A DNA stretch of 38,760 nt from JANYJJ01 sp038241115 (GCA_038241115.1 JBBRGA010000014.1:1-38760); one strand, 5' to 3'. Numbered from the stretch's first letter, positions 23,656-32,286 are shown. The notes: generated by a model from the letters alone, not told the origin. Numbers and translations are program-made.

Positions 23656-25893
23656 ATGCTGCGTTCACCCACTCTCGCAATGGCTGTTTTGCTCGCGGCG
23701 CTCACCACGGCAAGTTCGGCGTCTACGGCGCAAACCAACACCGCGCCCATCGCAGCCGTGCGCAACGTGACCGACCAGTTTTTTGGCACATCTGTGGTCG
23801 ATCCTTACCGTTACTTTGAAAATAAAAAGCGGCCAGCGGTGACACGTTGGATGAAGGCGCACAACGATCAGGCGCGCGCTGCCCTGGCCAAAATCCCGGG
23901 CCGTGACGCGATGCTGGCCAACCTGACGCGGTACGACGCCTCGGTGTCAGACCGGGTGAACTCGATCACGCGCCTGCCGGGCGAGGTTTATTTTCTGGAG
24001 CGCCGCGCGGCCACCGACAACCAATTCAAGCTCTACATGCGGCGCGGCCTGAGCGGTGCAGACACCTTGCTGGTGGACCCGCAGGCGCTGGAAAAATCCA
24101 CCGGCAAGCCGCACGCCATCAATTGGTATGTACCTTCGCCCGACGGCAGCATCGTGGCCTACGGCTTGTCGCAAGGCGGCTCCGAAGAAGCGGTTTTGCA
24201 CTTGCTGGACACCAAGACCTTGAAGCCAATTGGCCAGCCCATCAGCCGCGCCAACTACGGCGGCGTGGACTGGACGGCAGACGGCAAAACGCTGGTCTTC
24301 AACCGCCTCCAGGAAATGCGCAAAGGCATGCCTGAGACGCAAAAATACCAAAGCTCGCAAATGCTGATGCTGACGCCGGGCCAGGCCGCGTCAAAAGCCA
24401 AAGTGGCATTTGGCAACAAGGTGAAGGGCGTGGACATCGGCCCCGCCGAGAGTCCCACGCTGAGCCTGACGTTCGATGGCCGCTGGGCCATCGGCGCGGT
24501 CTACAACGGCACGCAGCGCGAAATCACCTTGTTCATGGCGCCGCAGGCGGACGTGCTGGCCGGTCAAGCCAAGTGGCAAAGGGTTGCCAGCCGCGACGAT
24601 GCCGTCACCGCCTTCAGCTACTTCAACGACACGCTGTATTTGGTGACACACAAAGGAGCACCGCGCTCGCAGGTATTGGCGCTCGACATGAAGGCACCCC
24701 GACTTGCCGATGCGGTGGTGGTGGTGGCTGCGTCTGACCGGGTGGTGATCCGGGTGGCGGCCGCATCGGATGCTTTGTACGTCGAGACGCGCGACGGCAA
24801 CATCAAGCGCTTGTTCAAACGCGCCTACTGGACACCAAGCAGCGCACCTGGCGTCGCACCTGGCGCAACTGCAAACACCGCGACCGAAGTGCCACTGCCC
24901 CTCGAAGGCTCGTTTGCCTTGGGCGACAGCGAAAGCGGTGCCAGCGCCGCCGACCCGCGCTTGCCAGGGGTATTGATCGACCTCGAAAGCTGGACGCGTG
25001 CGCGCCAAGTGTTTGTGGTGGGCGCAGACGGCAAAGTCAGCAACACCGGCATGCAGCCGGCGGGCCGCTTTGATGCGCCCACCGACATCGAAGCCCTTGA
25101 GGTGAAGGTGCCCAGCCACGACGGCGCGCTGGTGCCGATGTCCATCATTCACCGCAAGGGCGTGAAGCTCGACGGCAACAACCCGACGCTGCTTTATGGC
25201 TACGCCAGCTACGGCATCACCGAAGAACCCTTTTTCAGCACCAGCCGTCTGGCGTGGATGGACGCGGACGGCGTGTTCGCCATTGCCAACCCGCGCGGCA
25301 GCAGCGTTTACGGCAACGATTGGTACAAGGATGGATTCCAAGCCACCAAACCCAACACCTGGAAAGACTTCATCGCCTGCGCTGAATTCTTGATTGCGCA
25401 AAAGTACACCCAGCCCGCGAAGCTGGGCATCTTGGGCGGCAGCGCCGGCGGCATTTTGGTGGGCCGCGCCATGACCGAACGGCCCGATTTGTTTGCCGCC
25501 GTCATTCCGGCAGTGGGCGTGCTCGACACCCTGCGCGCTGAGAGCACCGCCAACGGCGTGCCCAACATTCCGGAATTTGGCAGCGTCAAAACCGCGGCCG
25601 GTTTCAAAGCGCTGCAGGCCATGAGCACCTACGACCATGTCAAACCGGGTGTGGCTTACCCGGCCGTGATGCTGACCCACGGCGTGAACGACCCGCGCGT
25701 GGAAGTATGGGAATCCACCAAAACCGCAGCGCGGCTGAAGGCGGCCACCAGCAGCGGAAAGCCGGTGCTGATGCGGCTGGACTTCGACGCCGGTCACGGC
25801 ATAGGCAACACCAAGATGCAGCAGCTCTCCGAACGCGCCGACGTGTTCTCGTTTTTGTTGTGGCAAATGGGCGTGGCAGGCTATCAACCCTGA
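23656..25893 (+). CDS. Secreted prolyl oligopeptidase (S9A family)
   Basis: A serine peptidase that cuts short peptides after proline. With the start at 23656 the protein has 745 residues. It begins with a signal peptide (MLRSPTLAMAVLLAALTTAS), so it is probably periplasmic. The N-terminal part DQFFGTSVVDPYRYFENK is typical of S9A, then comes the seven-bladed propeller, then the alpha/beta hydrolase domain with GILGGSAGGILVGRAM (Ser near 596), HGVNDPRVEVWES (Asp near 679) and DAGHGIGNTKMQQ (His near 714). The triad is intact. AAGGA eight bases before ATG 23656 supports this start; ATG 23647 is also in frame, and the frame itself is open from 23566. It is divergent from recQ, with 271 bp between them and no obvious operator. 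Confidence 0.93.
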   Translation: MLRSPTLAMAVLLAALTTASSASTAQTNTAPIAAVRNVTDQFFGTSVVDPYRYFENKKRPAVTRWMKAHNDQARAALAKIPGRDAMLANLTRYDASVSDRVNSITRLPGEVYFLERRAATDNQFKLYMRRGLSGADTLLVDPQALEKSTGKPHAINWYVPSPDGSIVAYGLSQGGSEEAVLHLLDTKTLKPIGQPISRANYGGVDWTADGKTLVFNRLQEMRKGMPETQKYQSSQMLMLTPGQAASKAKVAFGNKVKGVDIGPAESPTLSLTFDGRWAIGAVYNGTQREITLFMAPQADVLAGQAKWQRVASRDDAVTAFSYFNDTLYLVTHKGAPRSQVLALDMKAPRLADAVVVVAASDRVVIRVAAASDALYVETRDGNIKRLFKRAYWTPSSAPGVAPGATANTATEVPLPLEGSFALGDSESGASAADPRLPGVLIDLESWTRARQVFVVGADGKVSNTGMQPAGRFDAPTDIEALEVKVPSHDGALVPMSIIHRKGVKLDGNNPTLLYGYASYGITEEPFFSTSRLAWMDADGVFAIANPRGSSVYGNDWYKDGFQATKPNTWKDFIACAEFLIAQKYTQPAKLGILGGSAGGILVGRAMTERPDLFAAVIPAVGVLDTLRAESTANGVPNIPEFGSVKTAAGFKALQAMSTYDHVKPGVAYPAVMLTHGVNDPRVEVWESTKTAARLKAATSSGKPVLMRLDFDAGHGIGNTKMQQLSERADVFSFLLWQMGVAGYQP

Positions 25894-25901
25894 GCGCCAG
25901 G

Positions 25902-25942
25902 CGGCTGAAATCGCGCACCGCTGCAGCTTTCAGCCGGATAAT
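25902..25942 (+). promoter_or_regulatory. Inverted repeat and possible -10 element upstream of ssb
   Basis: CGGCTGAAA (25902-25910) and TTTCAGCCG (25928-25936) form a perfect 9-bp inverted repeat in the 85 bp between the peptidase stop and ssb. It runs directly into GATAAT (25937-25942), a fair -10 hexamer located 37 bp before the ssb start. It could be an attenuator for the upstream gene or an operator for ssb. It does not match the CTGT-N8-ACAG form of a LexA box. Confidence 0.4.
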
Positions 25943-25978
25943 CAAGGGCCCGATTTTTCAACCCTCTCAGGAGCCGAC

Positions 25979-26539
25979 ATGGCCTCAATCAACAAAGTCA
26001 TCCTTATCGGCAACCTGGGCAAAGACCCTGAAGTTCGCTACACCCCCAACGGCGCGGCCATTTGCAACATCGGCATTGCCACCACAAGGAGTTGGAAGGA
26101 CAAAACGTCGGGCGAAAAGGTGGAAGAAACCGAATGGCACCGCGTCGTTTTTTACGACCGCCTGGCCGAGATTGCCGGTGAGTATCTGAAAAAAGGCCGC
26201 CCCGTTTACGTCGAAGGCCGCCTGAAAACCCGCAAGTGGCAGGACAAAGACGGCGTCGAAAAATACACCACCGAAATCGTCGCCGACAACATGCAGCTGC
26301 TCGGCGGCCGCGACGGCGAAGGCAGCGGCGGCGGTGGCAGCCGCGCTGCCAGCGGTGGTGGCGGTGGCGGAGGCAGTAATTACGGTGGTGGCGGTGGAGG
26401 CGGTGAGGACCGAAGCGACGCGCCCGCGCCGCAGTATTCGCCTCGCGCGAACACCCCGGCCGCCCGCCCCGCCGCCAACAAACCCGCGCCGAAGTCATCG
26501 ACGGGCTTTGAAGATATGGACGACGACATTCCGTTTTGA
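25979..26539 (+). CDS. ssb: Single-stranded DNA-binding protein
   Basis: SSB coats single-stranded DNA in replication and repair and recruits partners through its C-terminal tip. The 186-residue protein has the OB-fold domain (residues 1-110), starting MASINKVILIGNLGKDPEVR, with TEWHRVVFYDRLAEIAGEYL and KKGRPVYVEGRLKTRKWQDK. A glycine-rich linker (about 115-145) follows, then a Pro/Ala stretch and the partner-binding tip DMDDDIPF. AGGAG about six bases before the ATG gives a strong ribosome-binding site. In many Burkholderiales ssb lies close to uvrA; here recQ and a peptidase gene separate them. The 3' side ends within about 50 bp of an IS element. Confidence 0.98.
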   Translation: MASINKVILIGNLGKDPEVRYTPNGAAICNIGIATTRSWKDKTSGEKVEETEWHRVVFYDRLAEIAGEYLKKGRPVYVEGRLKTRKWQDKDGVEKYTTEIVADNMQLLGGRDGEGSGGGGSRAASGGGGGGGSNYGGGGGGGEDRSDAPAPQYSPRANTPAARPAANKPAPKSSTGFEDMDDDIPF

Positions 26540-26591
26540 GTCTTTGTAAGCCCAGAATCTTGTAGGCCCCCAAAAACCCACCCTCCCTAGA

Positions 26592-27672
26592 TGTTGGGTT
26601 TCAGGAGATCATGTCCCCATTCGAAGCTGGCCGCTGTTTCGAGCGCGGGAGGTGATGGCCGGTTTGGTTGAGTCACTGAAATCTGGGAGTCCTGCATGAG
26701 TCGAGTACACGCCCAAGCCCGCACCACCCCATTGCTGCGCGTGGAAATCAAAGCCAGCACCGCCACTCAATCGGAGCTGGCCGACATCTACAACGTCAGC
26801 GTGGCCACCGTGCGCAAGTGGCAACGCCGCGATGAGCCGCATGACCGCTCCCATCGACCTCACAAGCTGTCCACCACCTTGTCGCCAGGGCAAGAGGCCA
26901 TCGTGGTCGAACTGCGTAAGACATTGTTGCTGCCGCTGGATGACTTGTTGGTCGTGGTGCGCGAGTTCATCAACGCCCAAGCCTCCCGCTCCGGTTTGCA
27001 GCGCTGCTTGCAGCGCCATGGCGTGGGGCAGCTGCGTGAACTGCAACGCGAGGCAAGCGGCCAGCCTGAACCCACCATCAAGACCTTCAAGTCATACGAG
27101 CCGGGCTTCCTGCACCTGGACATCAAGTACCTGCCGCAAATGCCCGATGAGCATGCTCGGCGCTACTTGTTCGTGGCCATCGACCGCGCCACGCGCTGGG
27201 TCTTCATTCGCGTGTACGACGATCAGACCGAGCGCAGCAGCACCGACTTCCTGCGCCGCCTTCACCAGGCAGCGCCCATGCTGATCAGCAAAATCTTGAC
27301 CGACAACGGCAGTCAGTTCACAGACCGCTTCACCTCACGCCAGCGCGTCCCATCAGGTGAGCATGCCTTTGACAAGGCATGCCTGGCGCTGGACATCGAG
27401 CACCGTCTGGCACCACCGCGCCACCCTCAGACCAACGGCATGGTGGAACGATTCAATGGCCGCATCACCGATGTTGTTCAGCAAACCCGCTTTACTTCAG
27501 CTGCACAACTGGAGGCCACTCTGACAAACTATGCCAAGACATACAACAGCCGCATCCCGCAGCGCGCCCTGAACCATTTGTCGCCTGTTCAAGCGCTCAA
27601 GGACTGGCAGTCAAAAAGACCTGAGCTGTTCGTGAAGAGGGTTATTGATCTCCCGGGTCTTGACAATTAACA
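26592..27672 (+). mobile_element. IS481-type insertion sequence
   Basis: The boundaries are estimated from terminal TGTT (26592) and AACA (27672, in TTGACAATTAACA); both ends carry a GGAGATC block a short distance inside (26604-26610 on the left, and the reverse strand of GATCTCCC near 27650 on the right). The intact transposase gene lies between them. The terminal repeats align poorly beyond these blocks, and no target duplication is visible in the flanks. The right end abuts the remnant of a Fic-family gene and the left end lies about 50 bp after ssb. The element has therefore probably taken part in a deletion or rearrangement since insertion. Exact ends are uncertain by several bases. Confidence 0.65.
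26696..27670 (+). CDS. IS481 family transposase
   Basis: A 324-residue DDE transposase. The N-terminal helix-turn-helix is ATQSELADIYNVSVATVRKW (residues 19-38). The catalytic triad lies in GFLHLDIKYLPQM (first Asp), ILTDNGSQFTDR (second Asp) and HPQTNGMVERFNGRI (Glu), with the usual spacing. The C-terminal LFVKRVIDLPGLDN closely resembles other IS481 members. GGGAG six bases before the ATG supports the start. No frameshift or stop is seen, so the enzyme may be functional. The stop codon lies within the probable right terminal repeat, as in other compact IS elements. Confidence 0.93.
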   Translation: MSRVHAQARTTPLLRVEIKASTATQSELADIYNVSVATVRKWQRRDEPHDRSHRPHKLSTTLSPGQEAIVVELRKTLLLPLDDLLVVVREFINAQASRSGLQRCLQRHGVGQLRELQREASGQPEPTIKTFKSYEPGFLHLDIKYLPQMPDEHARRYLFVAIDRATRWVFIRVYDDQTERSSTDFLRRLHQAAPMLISKILTDNGSQFTDRFTSRQRVPSGEHAFDKACLALDIEHRLAPPRHPQTNGMVERFNGRITDVVQQTRFTSAAQLEATLTNYAKTYNSRIPQRALNHLSPVQALKDWQSKRPELFVKRVIDLPGLDN

Positions 27673-27872
27673 ACTTGTTCACGCACCCACACACCAAGAT
27701 CGAATTCGTGCCGCGTGATCTGGGCGTTACCCGGGTAACGGCCACAAAGTATTTGGATGCGTTGGCCGAGGGTGGCTTTGTACGCAAGCAGAAAATCGGC
27801 CGAAGCAACCATCACATCAACGTGGCGTTGAATGCCGTGTTGCAGGCGCCACAGCCTAAGTTACCCACCTAG
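27672..27872 (+). pseudogene. Fic-family protein, C-terminal winged-helix remnant
   Basis: Directly after the IS481 right end, an open frame reads NNLFTHPHTKIEFVPRDLGV, then TRVTATKYLDALAEGGFV and RKQKIGRSNHHINVALNAVL, ending at a stop at 27872. I recognise this as the C-terminal winged-helix segment of Fic-domain proteins (typical form: TKIEFLxRDLGVSRxTATKYLDxL). The catalytic HPFxxGNGR region and everything N-terminal are missing; no matching 5' part exists between ssb and the IS. It is therefore a truncated remnant, not a working AMPylator. The frame can be extended into the IS to a start at 27645, but that would be a chimeric product. Identity is by recognition; a search would confirm it. 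Confidence 0.8.
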
Positions 27873-27885
27873 ACAGCAGCCCCGC

Positions 27886-29886
27886 CTACCCCCGTCCCAT
27901 CAACCTCACTTCGGCTCGCGCCAGCGCTTCGGGCAGGCCTGACAGCACCAAGGTGTCGCCTGCGGTGAGCAGAAGGGCGGCGTCGGGCTTGTTGACGCCA
28001 CCGCTGGCGCGGCGCACCGACACGACGCTGACGCCGATGGTGTGCAAGGCCAGATCGCTCAGCACTTTGCCCACACAAGCACCTGCCATGGGCACGGTGA
28101 TGCTTTGCAGGCGGGCATGTGTCAGCTCGTCGGCGGTGTCGTCGTCTGCGCCGTGAAAGTAGCCGCGCAGCAAGCTGTACCGGGCGTCGCGCTGCTCTTG
28201 CACCACACGGATCACGCGGCGCATGGGCACGCCTACCAAGGCCAGCGCGTGGCTGGCCAGCATGAGCGAGCCTTCGATGGCTTCGGGCACCACTTCGGTG
28301 GCGCCGGCGGCTTGCAGGCGCTCTAGATCGCTGTCGTCCAGTGTGCGCACGATGACCGGCACTTGCGGTGCGTGCTCTTGCACGAGGCGCAAAATTTTGA
28401 GGGCCGAGGGCGTGTCGTGGTAGCTCACCACCACCGCGTTGGCGCGGGCCAAGCCGGCGGCCATCAGGCTTTGCAAACGGGCGGCGTCACCAAACACCAC
28501 GCTTTGTCCGGCCGCGGCAGCTTGACGGACCCGGTCGGGGTCCAGATCGAGTGCCATGTATTGAATGTGCTCGCCTTCCAGCAAGCGCGCGAGGTTCTGG
28601 CCGCTGCGGCCGTAGCCGGCAATGATGACGTGCGCCTCGGTGTTGATGGCGCGCTTGGCGATGCTGGTCATGGCGACCGACTGCATGAGCCAGTCGTTGG
28701 CGCTGAGGCGCATGACGATGCGGTCGCTGTACATGATGAGAAATGGCGCGGCCAACATGCTGAGCACCATGCTGGCGAGCACCGGGCTTTGCAAATGCGC
28801 GGGCAGCAAGCCTTGCTGAGTGGTCAAGGTCAGCAGCACAAAGCCAAATTCACCGGCCTGCGCCAGGTACAACCCGGTGCGCAGCGCCACCCCGGTGGCT
28901 GCACCAAAGGCTTTGGCCAGGGCAGTCACCAGCGCAAACTTGAACATCACCGGCAGCGCCGTCATGAGCAGCACCAGGGGCAGTTGCTTGAGCACCGCGT
29001 CCGCATTGAGCTTCATGCCAATGGTGATGAAAAACAGACCCAGCAGCACGTCGTGAAAGGGGCGGATGTCGGTCTCGACCTGGTGCTTGTATTCGGTCTC
29101 GGCGATCAGCATGCCGGCCACGAAAGCACCCAGCGCCAGCGACAAACCGGCCAGCTCGGTGAGGTAAGCCAGGGCCAACGTCACCAGCAATATGTTCAGC
29201 ACAAACAGCTCATCGCTCTTGCGCCGCGCCACCACCGTCAACCAGGTGCGCATGACCCACGGGCCGCCCACCAGCAGCAAGGTGAGCAGCACCGCCGCTT
29301 TCAACGCGGCCAAGCCGAAGGCGTATGCCATGGCTTCGGGCTTGGAGCCGAGGGCCGGAATGAGCACCAGCAGCGGCACCACGGCCAGGTCTTGAAACAG
29401 CAATATGCCGATGACGCGCCGACCGTGCTCACTTTCAAGCTCCAAGCGCTCGGCCATGAGCTTGACGACGATGGCGGTGCTGCTCATGGCCAGCGCGCCG
29501 CCCAAGGCCACGGCGCTGTGCCAGTCCAAGCCCCAAGAAGAACCCGCTTGAACAAACACCCAGGCCAACGCGGCATTGCCGACCACCGCTGCAAGGATGG
29601 TCAACGCGACTTGGCTCAAGCCCAACCCGAACACCAGCTTGCGCATGCTGTGCAGCTTGGGCAAGTTAAATTCCAGGCCGATCACAAACATCAAAAACAC
29701 CACGCCAAATTCGGCGAGGTACTCGACCCCCGCCGAGTCTTTGGACAGCGCCAAGGCGTGCGGGCCGATCAACACCCCGACCGCCAGATAGCCCAACATC
29801 GGCGGTAATTTCAGTGAGCGGCACACCACCACGCCCGCCACAGCGGCGACCAGGTAGAGCAAGACCAATTCGAGCGTGGAGGCCAT
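27886..29886 (-). CDS. CPA2-family monovalent cation:proton antiporter with RCK domain (KefB/YbaL-like)
   Basis: An inner-membrane transporter that exchanges K+ or Na+ for protons. The 666-residue protein has about 12-13 membrane helices (residues 1-390), starting ELVLLYLVAAVAGVVVCRSL and KLPPMLGYLAVGVLIGPHAL, with FGVVFLMFVIGLEFNL and the helix LALGAFVAGMLIAETEY. A TrkA-N/RCK domain follows (about 415-535; VIIAGYGRSGQNLARLLEGE), which binds NAD(H) or nucleotides to gate the transporter. A TrkA-C domain ends the protein. This architecture is shared by KefB, KefC and YbaL; no KefF or KefG partner is nearby, so glutathione gating is uncertain. Start 29886 is 56 bp from the divergent kdsD start. 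Confidence 0.9.
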   Translation of the reverse strand: MASTLELVLLYLVAAVAGVVVCRSLKLPPMLGYLAVGVLIGPHALALSKDSAGVEYLAEFGVVFLMFVIGLEFNLPKLHSMRKLVFGLGLSQVALTILAAVVGNAALAWVFVQAGSSWGLDWHSAVALGGALAMSSTAIVVKLMAERLELESEHGRRVIGILLFQDLAVVPLLVLIPALGSKPEAMAYAFGLAALKAAVLLTLLLVGGPWVMRTWLTVVARRKSDELFVLNILLVTLALAYLTELAGLSLALGAFVAGMLIAETEYKHQVETDIRPFHDVLLGLFFITIGMKLNADAVLKQLPLVLLMTALPVMFKFALVTALAKAFGAATGVALRTGLYLAQAGEFGFVLLTLTTQQGLLPAHLQSPVLASMVLSMLAAPFLIMYSDRIVMRLSANDWLMQSVAMTSIAKRAINTEAHVIIAGYGRSGQNLARLLEGEHIQYMALDLDPDRVRQAAAAGQSVVFGDAARLQSLMAAGLARANAVVVSYHDTPSALKILRLVQEHAPQVPVIVRTLDDSDLERLQAAGATEVVPEAIEGSLMLASHALALVGVPMRRVIRVVQEQRDARYSLLRGYFHGADDDTADELTHARLQSITVPMAGACVGKVLSDLALHTIGVSVVSVRRASGGVNKPDAALLLTAGDTLVLSGLPEALARAEVRLMGRG

Positions 29887-29910
29887 GGGATGCGGGCGCT
29901 GGGGCGGTGC

Positions 29911-29916
29911 CTAAAA
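29911..29916 (+). promoter_or_regulatory. Possible -10 hexamer for the kdsD operon
   Basis: TAAAAT (29911-29916) is the best -10 match in the very short divergent gap between the antiporter and kdsD. A transcript from it would begin near 29923, which favours the kdsD start at 29943 over the in-frame ATG at 29916. No good -35 hexamer is seen at the right distance. Confidence 0.3.
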
Positions 29917-29942
29917 TGGCGAATGACGAGAACTTCATCGTA

Positions 29943-30941
29943 ATGGACGCTGCCAACGCACCACGATCGTTCGATGCGCAGCGAGCCCTGGAGCTGGCCC
30001 GGCGCACGTTCGACATCGAAGCGCAAGCGCTGCTCGGACTGAAGAATCGCCAGGATGCCAACTTCGCCGCCGCGGTTCAGGCCATGCTAACGGGCACGGG
30101 TCGGGTGGTGGTGATGGGCATGGGCAAAAGCGGTCATGTGGGCCGAAAAATTGCGGCCACGCTGGCGTCGACCGGCACGCCGGCGATGTTTGTGCATCCC
30201 GCCGAAGCCAGTCACGGCGACCTCGGCATGGTGTTGCCGGCCGATGTGGTGCTGGCAATTTCCAACTCAGGTGAAAGCGATGAGTTGGCCGCCATTCTTC
30301 CGGCCCTCAAGCGCGTGGGCGTGACCTTGGTGGCGATGACGGGCAAGCTCGATTCCACCCTGGCGCAACACGCCAACATCACGCTGAACAGCGGCGTGGA
30401 CCAAGAAGCCTGCCCGCTGAATTTGGCGCCCACCGCCAGCACCACGGCCCAAATGGCTTTGGGCGATGCGCTGGCCGTGGCCCTGCTGGACGCGCGCGGT
30501 TTCAAAGAAGAAGACTTTGCGCGTTCACACCCCGGCGGCAGCCTGGGCCGCAAGCTGCTCACTCATGTGTTCGACGTGATGCGCAGTGGCGACGCCGTGC
30601 CGCGCGTGAACGCCGATTTGCCGTTTGTGCAGACCATGCGCGTCATGACTGAAAAGGGCTTGGGCGCCACCGCCGTGACTGACGACACGGGCCGGGTGCT
30701 GGGCATCTTCACCGACGGCGATTTGCGCCGCCTGGTCGAGCAAGGCCGCGATCTGCGTGCGCTGACTGCCGGTGAGGTGATGCACGCCAGGCCGCACACC
30801 GTGCGCGATCAGGCACTGGCGGTGGACGCAGCCCAACTCATGGAGCAACACCGCATCAACAGCCTGTTGGTGGTGGACGCACACGGCGTGTTGGTGGGCG
30901 CTTTGAATGTGAACGACCTGATGCGCGCCAAGGTGCTTTGA
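29943..30941 (+). CDS. kdsD: Arabinose 5-phosphate isomerase KdsD
   Basis: It converts ribulose 5-phosphate to arabinose 5-phosphate, the first step of KDO synthesis for LPS. The 332-residue protein has a sugar-isomerase (SIS) domain with VVVMGMGKSGHVGRKIAATL, TPAMFVHPAEASHGDLGM and ISNSGESDELAAILP, then LNLAPTASTTAQMALGDALA and RSHPGGSLGR. Two C-terminal CBS domains follow (from about residue 205; VMRSGDAVPRV and EVMHARPHTVRDQ). E. coli KdsD has 328 residues. ATG 29943 gives the expected length; ATG 29916 would add nine residues. It is the first gene of a tight operon: its TGA overlaps the ATG of kdsC (TGATG). Confidence 0.95.
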   Translation: MDAANAPRSFDAQRALELARRTFDIEAQALLGLKNRQDANFAAAVQAMLTGTGRVVVMGMGKSGHVGRKIAATLASTGTPAMFVHPAEASHGDLGMVLPADVVLAISNSGESDELAAILPALKRVGVTLVAMTGKLDSTLAQHANITLNSGVDQEACPLNLAPTASTTAQMALGDALAVALLDARGFKEEDFARSHPGGSLGRKLLTHVFDVMRSGDAVPRVNADLPFVQTMRVMTEKGLGATAVTDDTGRVLGIFTDGDLRRLVEQGRDLRALTAGEVMHARPHTVRDQALAVDAAQLMEQHRINSLLVVDAHGVLVGALNVNDLMRAKVL

Positions 30942-31555
30942 TGGCGAGCGTTGCTGCTGTTTTGCGGTTTCCAGATGCGCTGCTGCAAAAAGCCAAAGGC
31001 ATCCGCGCGGCCATCTTCGATGTGGACGGCGTGCTCACCGACGGACGCATCTACATCAGCGAGCGCGGCGAAGAATTCAAAGCCTTCAGCACCTTGGACG
31101 GACACGGACTGAAGCTGCTGGCGCTGGGCGGCATCACGCCCGTCGTCATCACCGGACGCGACTCACCAGCGGTGCGTCGGCGCGTGGCCGACCTTGGCAT
31201 CGCGCACGCGGTGTACGGCGTGCACGACAAGCTGGCCGCCGCCGAGGTTTTGATACGCGCCTTGGGCATCGAATGGCCACAAATGGCCGCGATGGGTGAC
31301 GACTGGCCCGACTTGCCGCTGTTGACGCGCGCCGGCTTTGCCTGCGCCCCCGCCAATGCACACGTCGAAGTCAGGACAGTGGCTCATCACGTGTGCATAT
31401 TGCAAGGCGGCCACGGTGCCGCCCGCGAATGCTGCGATGTGTTGCTCAGCGCCAGCGGCCGTTATGCGACGTTGCTGCAAGGTGAGCTCGTCACTTTGGA
31501 CGCCGCAGCGGTTCGATCGGCTGACAAACCTGGCCACCAAGGCGCGGGCACGTGA
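30941..31555 (+). CDS. kdsC: 3-deoxy-manno-octulosonate-8-phosphatase KdsC
   Basis: KdsC removes the phosphate from KDO 8-phosphate. It is a HAD-superfamily C0-type phosphatase of 204 residues. HAD motif I is AAIFDVDGVLTDGRIYI, motif II lies in TPVVITGRDSPAVRRR, and the motif III/IV region is MAAMGDDWPDLPLLTRAG. The segment GHGLKLLALGGI and the late GGHGAARECCDVLL are typical of KdsC, the latter being its C-terminal tail that closes the neighbouring active site. An in-frame TTG at 30938 exists, but ATG 30941 is the natural start. Its 3' end overlaps lptC by four bases (GTGA), so kdsD, kdsC and lptC are translationally coupled. Confidence 0.95.
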   Translation: MASVAAVLRFPDALLQKAKGIRAAIFDVDGVLTDGRIYISERGEEFKAFSTLDGHGLKLLALGGITPVVITGRDSPAVRRRVADLGIAHAVYGVHDKLAAAEVLIRALGIEWPQMAAMGDDWPDLPLLTRAGFACAPANAHVEVRTVAHHVCILQGGHGAARECCDVLLSASGRYATLLQGELVTLDAAAVRSADKPGHQGAGT

Positions 31556-32286
31556 ACCTGTCCACCACCGCCACCGACCTGCCACCGCTGCCCGAGCTGC
31601 TGCTGCAGGCCAGCCCGGCGCTGCCGTTGGCCGAGGCAGCCGAGCGGCGCTCGTTGCGCCGTTCCTGGCCCGCCCGCATCGCCGAGTTGCTGTCGGCATA
31701 TTTGCCGTTGCTGCTGATGGCCTTGCTGGCTTCGGGCACTTGGTGGCTGGTGAAAAACACGCCCGTGCCGTCGCAAGCCAACGCCGCGAGCACACCACGC
31801 CATGAACCCGACTACGCGATGACCCAATTCACGGTGCAGCGCTTTTTGCCGGAAGGCAGCATGCGCTTGCAAGTCGAAGGAAACGCACTGCGCCACTACC
31901 CTGACACCGACACGTTGGAGATCGACCAGGCCCGCGTGCGCAGCTGGGGCCCCGACGGCCGCGAAACCGTGGCCACCGCCCGCCTCGCGCAAAGCAACGC
32001 AGACGGCTCCGAAGTGCAGCTCAGCGGCGGCGCGCGAGTCACGCGCCAAGCCTTGACCAGCCCGGCACTCCCGGGCAGCGCGTTCAAACCCGACGACGCG
32101 ATTGAATTCAAGGGCGAGTTCCTGCACGCGTTTTTCAAGGCCCAGCGGGTGCAATCGCACCTGCCGGTAACGGTCACGCGCGGTCGCACCGTGATGCGCG
32201 CCGACAGCTTCGAATACGACAACGTCGCCGGCGTTTTGCTGCTTAAGGGGCGCGTGCGGGCCAGCTTCGCTGCGCCGACGAAATAA
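31552..32286 (+). CDS. lptC: LPS export system protein LptC
   Basis: LptC is the single-span inner-membrane protein that passes LPS from the LptBFG transporter to periplasmic LptA. The 244-residue protein starts with GTG (overlapping the kdsC stop) and has an extended N-terminus. One membrane helix is visible around YLPLLLMALLASGTWWLVKN (about residues 50-69). The periplasmic beta-jellyroll follows: DYAMTQFTVQRFLPEGSMRL, then QVEGNALRHYPDTDTLEI and SFEYDNVAGVLLLKGRVRAS. E. coli LptC has 191 residues; the extra length is mostly at the N-terminus, as in other Burkholderiales. In relatives lptA and lptB lie close downstream; here a dehydrogenase gene follows and then a convergent lipoprotein gene, so they must be elsewhere. 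Confidence 0.9.
   Translation: MNLSTTATDLPPLPELLLQASPALPLAEAAERRSLRRSWPARIAELLSAYLPLLLMALLASGTWWLVKNTPVPSQANAASTPRHEPDYAMTQFTVQRFLPEGSMRLQVEGNALRHYPDTDTLEIDQARVRSWGPDGRETVATARLAQSNADGSEVQLSGGARVTRQALTSPALPGSAFKPDDAIEFKGEFLHAFFKAQRVQSHLPVTVTRGRTVMRADSFEYDNVAGVLLLKGRVRASFAAPTK

Noticed and set aside
24391..25887. 498-codon minus-strand open frame
   Set aside because: It is entirely antisense to the prolyl oligopeptidase gene, which has an intact catalytic triad and signal peptide.
28363..29808. 481-codon plus-strand open frame
   Set aside because: It is the antisense of the CPA2 antiporter gene; its product is rich in His, Gln and Gly with no domain, as expected of a shadow frame in GC-rich DNA.
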